Assembly: GCA_965221205.1 (NCBI GenBank)
Contig: OZ244870.1
Span: 992,001-1,056,000 of the forward strand
Direction of reading: 5' to 3'
DNA from: CBDFMG01 sp965221205 [NCBI: bacterium]
GTDB taxonomy: Bacteria; SM23-31
Length of the DNA stretch: 64,000 nt
Positions within the stretch are counted from its first letter, which is position 1. Every line of letters begins with the position of its first letter. Positions 63,559-64,000 of this stretch are shown here, in pieces. Below the pieces are notes generated by a model. The model saw only the letters and a list, made by a program, of their open reading frames with translations, had not been told where the DNA came from and did not search any database. Position numbers and translations under genes: made by a program.

Positions 63559-64000
63559 AAATTGCACAAAAATATTCACATTTAAATGGAGAAGAATACT
63601 TGATAGTTCACCATAATAAGTTATACTCTGAGATTAAGAGAATTATTCAAAGTATCGATGCGGATAATTTTAAAACAAAAATTAGTAAAGAGAAAACTAA
63701 AAAAGGTTTAAAGCTTTATAGCCCAATAGGATTGAATAAAGTATTTGATAAGTTGTTTTCAGAGAACAATTGGAAGGAAAGTAGATATCAGTACTATATT
63801 ACACTCAATAGGGAATTAATGGAAAAAAGCATTTTACTTCCGGCTAAAGAACAAAAGGATTTTTTAGTTTCATCAGGTGAAAAAGAGCCATTATTTTCAT
63901 ACAACCAAACAGATTTTGTAAAAGAAAAGATTGCAGTTGAGATGCAATTTGGTAAATACTCATTTGTTGCATATGATTTGTTCGTAAAGCATATGTTGTT
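63555..64000 (+). CDS. BglII/BstYI-like type II restriction endonuclease, partial
   Basis: The window ends inside this gene; 148 codons are visible. KIAQKYSHLNGEEYLIVHH, IIQSIDADNFKTKISKEKTK, LYSPIGLNKVF, NNWKESRYQYYITL and the catalytic region YNQTDFVKEKIAVEMQFGKY match BstYI/BglII along their length. The (N)xTD...(A)xEMQFGKY residues correspond to the D...ExQ-type active site of the family. BstYI cuts R^GATCY and BglII A^GATCT, so the target probably contains GATC with a flanking purine/pyrimidine. It is strongly AT-rich and likely acquired with its methyltransferase. Confidence 0.88.
   Translation, partial: MKIAQKYSHLNGEEYLIVHHNKLYSEIKRIIQSIDADNFKTKISKEKTKKGLKLYSPIGLNKVFDKLFSENNWKESRYQYYITLNRELMEKSILLPAKEQKDFLVSSGEKEPLFSYNQTDFVKEKIAVEMQFGKYSFVAYDLFVKHML

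Overview
The window is a 64 kb chromosomal piece of a Gram-negative, oxygen-respiring bacterium. A thiamin-type TonB-dependent receptor with a CarboxypepD_reg-like N-terminus, a DUF5916 protein, signal-peptide beta-barrels and a split cytochrome b complex with a multihaem subunit all point to the FCB superphylum (Bacteroidota, Calditrichota, KSB1, Marinimicrobia and relatives). The exact phylum cannot be fixed by eye. No ribosomal RNA or replication origin is seen.

Layout. 1-14 kb holds housekeeping genes (methyltransferase, UPF0173 hydrolase, murB, a GAF-GGDEF cyclase, rdgB, an AlkD-like HEAT protein) interleaved with broken genes (nrnA-like, tyrosine recombinase, Csd6-like L,D-transpeptidase tail, Csd4-like M99 peptidase, pilT, a DUF6901-like gene). 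14.3-16.9 kb is a TPP riboswitch, a terminator and a TonB receptor. 17.2-18.4 kb is a broken M23 peptidase. 18.8-19.2 kb is a tRNA-Pro/Arg/His/Glu cluster; its last 276 bp, starting inside the T-arm of tRNA-Arg, recur at 23.55-23.83 kb and enclose an accessory segment of outer-membrane and orphan genes. 24.4-29.1 kb (minus) is an aa3-type cytochrome c oxidase operon with SCO. 29.9-33.4 kb (plus) is a set of small membrane, zinc-ribbon, ferredoxin and cupredoxin-like genes. 33.4-40.1 kb (minus) is a complex III equivalent: HEAT protein, Rieske protein, cytochrome b in two halves and an eight-haem cytochrome c. Together these three blocks form the aerobic respiratory chain.

44.5-52.4 kb looks like a mobile defence island, bounded by near-identical 21-22 bp direct repeats. 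It carries a serine recombinase remnant, a type III-like restriction-modification pair (res, mod) with a TIR (ThsB/DUF1863-like) gene and a small membrane protein gene inserted between them, and an HTH remnant. 52.4-56.6 kb has a DUF5916 outer-membrane protein and a broken nucleotide-sugar dehydrogenase. 57.1-62.4 kb is an ECF sigma/anti-sigma pair followed by two paralogous secreted proteins flanking an ABC exporter. The window ends in a BglII/BstYI-like type II restriction-modification system, cut by the edge.

Two features run through the window. At least fourteen genes carry frameshifts, in-frame stops or deletions while respiratory and core genes stay intact. Perfect short tandem duplications (10-24 bp, two copies) turn up repeatedly in spacers and genes. 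Functional calls rest on motif recognition by eye; no database search was run.
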